A stretch of 64,000 nucleotides of DNA, taken from NCBI RefSeq assembly GCF_040954835.1, contig NC_090698.1:41841501-41905500 (forward strand), given 5' to 3'. Each line of letters begins with the position of its first letter. Positions within the stretch are counted from its first letter, which is position 1. Shown piece after piece: positions 61,881 to 64,000 of the stretch. Both the position numbers and the translations under genes were made by a program. The DNA is from Lepisosteus oculatus. Lineage: Eukaryota; Chordata; Actinopteri; Semionotiformes; Lepisosteidae. A model generated the notes under the pieces. It was not told where the DNA came from and did not search any database. It was given only the letters and a program-made list of their open reading frames with translations.

Positions 61881-63172
61881 CTGCAATTAAAGGGAAAAAA
61901 AAGCAAATAAATCTTCACTTTCTGATCTTTTTTTCTTTTTTAAGGTACAGACTTTAATAAATGAAGAGCTATACAATGTACTGCTACAGAATTATACTAA
62001 AAATAATTAAGTGTTCTTTTCCTACATGTTTGTTTTGAGAAAGGTAACAGGAAAAAAAAGTGGTCAGAAAGAAATTTGGCATCAAAACGTCAAGCACAAA
62101 AAAACTCTTAGGTTACTTGCTAACATGGAAAATCAGAGTAGATCAGATGTTACTAGCCAGTCTGAAAATAGTTAGAAAAGGATTGGTAATCTACTCTTAG
62201 ATGTCAGCATTGCATCTCAAAGGAGCACAGAGTTGTTCACATGCCAATGACTTGAGGATATTCTCAATTTTTTACTGGTTGCTTCAGGGCTTAGAAGCAC
62301 TGAGTTTAAAATTAACGACATTTAGCAGTGATGATTATGAGCACAGTGAAAAAAACAGTACCTTGATGGTGTGCGGTAACAATGAATGCCCCATGATGTA
62401 CTGTTCTGCCCCAGTGGGCTGTCATGAGGTGTAGATGAATAAGCCACACCAATTCTATAAGCCTCACTGCTGGCCACTGTTGTCTCCCAGTAATGATATC
62501 CATGAGGGGGCAACAGCTCACCCCAGATATCCAGGCAGCTGGAAAGGGGCACAAGGGCACAAAGAGGTCAAACATAACTGCTTCATAGCTACATCAATTT
62601 ATGAACATCGGGCACATTAAGGACAAAACTCAAGTGTTCTTAGATTCACTTGATCTATTGTAGATACATACTAACTTACAGTACGTTAGTTGTTGGTTTG
62701 TTAGGAGGAACACAACAGTTACTCACTCATTGAGTGTGGCTCTTTGCCTGAAAGTTTGCTCGTGGTAGTAAATGGTAGTCTTGTCCTCAGAAAGCACAAG
62801 GGCTGAGTTGGCTGTTTCTTTTAGCAGGCAAAATCTGGTTCCTGTCAATCAAGATTTATAAAAAAATGTAATGTGTAACAATTCTATCCATACAGAATGA
62901 CTCCTTATTTTGTTTGTTGAAAAGACAGTAATCTGCCCACAAACCATCAATTGTCTTCTATGTATAGCAAAATGTATCTGACACCAATTAAAATAAAGGT
63001 AGCTGGTTACATTAGGCCATAGATTAATAGGTTCTTACCTTTTGTGGAAATGAGAGCTGCTTCACTTTGCTCACTGGCCCCTGCAGAGTTTACAGCTTTG
63101 ATGTAGAAGAGGTAATTCTCATTTGGATGTAGGAGAACCTTGTGTTCACAATTCCTTATGCCAGATATAGAC
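61628..63172 (-). CDS. cmya5: CMYA5 (myospryn), last four coding exons
   Basis: Cmya5 is a very large striated-muscle scaffold (sarcomeric costamere and perinuclear region) that ends in a TRIM-like B-box/coiled coil-FN3-SPRY module. Seen here: 63172-63039, 62841-62727, 62538-62362 and 61880-61628, joined in phase and ending in TAA. Together they give about 225 residues: the last strands of an FN3 domain (YLFYIKAVNSAGASEQSEAA), then a SPRY domain with TRFCLLKETANSALVLSED, LLPPHGYHYWETTV, AYRIGVAYSS, LLDYINGRLVFFNAQSGQVL and HPALALEKPGSLALHTG. The FN3-SPRY pair also occurs in FSD2 and some TRIMs; the position next to mtx3 and thbs4 favours cmya5. The large upstream exons lie to the right of the window. 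Confidence 0.88.
62362..62538 (-). CDS. cmya5: cmya5 exon: SPRY core
   Basis: 177 nt, CLDIWGELLPPHGYHYWETT, VASSEAYRIGVAYSSTPHDS then SWGIHCYRTPS. YHYWETTV and YRIGVAY are the SPRY hallmark strands. Acceptor TTTCCAG, donor CAAG|GTACTG. Phase 2 to 2. Confidence 0.92.
62727..62841 (-). CDS. cmya5: cmya5 exon: SPRY start
   Basis: 115 nt, TRFCLLKETANSALVLSEDK then TTIYYHEQTFRQRATLN. Donor GA|GTGAGT. Phase 1 to 2; the split codon with the next exon gives Asp (LNDCLDIWGE). Confidence 0.9.
63039..63172 (-). CDS. cmya5: cmya5 exon: end of the FN3 domain
   Basis: 134 nt, SISGIRNCEHKVLLHPNENY then LFYIKAVNSAGASEQSEAAL and ISTK. N-Y-F-I-A-N-AG-S is the FN3 F/G-strand signature. Acceptor GTGTAG, donor AAAAG|GTAAGA. 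Phase 2 to 1. Confidence 0.9.
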
Positions 63173-64000
63173 CTACACAAACAAAATACAACTTAACTTT
63201 AAGTAACCTGATGACACTTAAAAAATAATCTGACAAATATTGTTAATGCTGAAACATCCCACTGTGAATCTAAGAAAAAACAAAGATTTAATGACATTTA
63301 AATGTACTGAATACTGACACATATTTGGAAGTGAACTCCATAAGCAATAGACAAAATACTTTATATACCATGGTATAAGGATAATCAACTAAACAAATGC
63401 TACCTATAAAATACTAGCAATATACTGTATAACACAAGAAAACTACACCCAAAGCCAAGAACAGCAAGAACAGCAATTTACCTAATAGTTTACAGAGTAT
63501 ATGGATAAGAACTCGACAAACATTTTTAAAAGCACAGAAAATATCTTTATACAATCGCTGTACTTGGACAGTTTAAAATGCAATTTCAAACTTGAATAGA
63601 TTTAAGAGGAAATGTATGTTTTAAATTGTATTGAGAACATAAAAATTAAAACAAATGCATCTCTCCATGCTCAGAAACAAGAGTGTGTACCACAGTGATG
63701 CACTGATACAACTAAATATAACTTTATTAAAGGAAGCGTACACAGGCAAAACTAACTCTTATGTAATTTGAGCTTTGTTAGAAGGGGCTCCAAAAATGAC
63801 TACTGTAGCTAAAATGAATTAAGTATAAAATTAATATATTTAGAATACAATTTTTTTGTCAAATAAAGATATAACCATGGTAATTCTATTTCTACATGTA
63901 TGCTTTAGAAAATAACAGAATTTGGATTTGGGATCTTGATTAAATGATTTCGGAGCTGTTTTGATTTATTGATTATTCAATTATTTATTGATGACTCCGA
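63173..64000. other. cmya5 intron sequence to the window edge
   Basis: AT-rich, with no exon, ORF or repeat recognised. The upstream cmya5 exons must lie further right. Confidence 0.6.

Noticed and set aside
1..64000. CRISPR arrays, operons, bacterial promoters or integrative elements
   Set aside because: The sequence is intron-containing vertebrate DNA; no spaced direct-repeat arrays or polycistronic gene clusters were seen.

Overview
The window is vertebrate genomic DNA, most likely from a ray-finned fish. It is AT-rich, intron-dense, and littered with fish-type repeats: Tc1-like relics, 5S-rRNA-derived SINEs, a CR1/L2/Rex-like LINE, a tRNA-type SINE, and many copies of a dispersed repeat whose core resembles 'ctttggactgtgggagga'. 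No prokaryotic features were found. Protein-coding content was read as spliced exons, each joined on canonical AG/GT sites with consistent codon phase. Statements about families and human gene order come from general knowledge; no search was run.

Three genes are present. (1) 845-19397, minus strand: thrombospondin-4 (thbs4), 17 coding exons from the signal peptide through the N-terminal domain, coiled coil, EGF repeats and type 3 repeats to the first part of the C-terminal domain. The remaining C-terminal exons lie beyond the left edge. (2) 26148-38266, plus strand: metaxin-3 (mtx3), complete in nine coding exons, 309 codons plus stop. (3) 61628-63172, minus strand: the last four coding exons of cmya5 (myospryn), covering the end of an FN3 domain and the SPRY domain. 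Its large 5' part lies beyond the right edge. The order and relative strands match the CMYA5-MTX3-THBS4 block of human chromosome 5, which supports the gene names.

Between the genes: 19.4-26.1 kb is the shared upstream region of the divergent thbs4/mtx3 pair and holds a broken LINE. 38.3-61.6 kb is a gene-poor interval with the mtx3 3' UTR at its left end, many repeats, a PIF/Harbinger-like Myb-domain relic and several near-perfect hairpins. It also holds a diverged copy of thbs4 intron 3 plus exon 4, in inverted orientation and with a stop codon.

The most notable observations are that thbs4 exon-4 relic on the far side of mtx3; a second small exon-15-like relic inside thbs4; a 26-residue Asp-Gly linker in thbs4 encoded by a hexanucleotide repeat; and a 51-bp-arm foldback in mtx3 intron 8. 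I did not find an obviously new biological system. Thbs4 is an extracellular calcium-binding matrix protein, metaxin-3 belongs to the mitochondrial outer-membrane metaxin family, and cmya5 is a striated-muscle cytoskeletal scaffold. Their adjacency is conserved synteny rather than a pathway.
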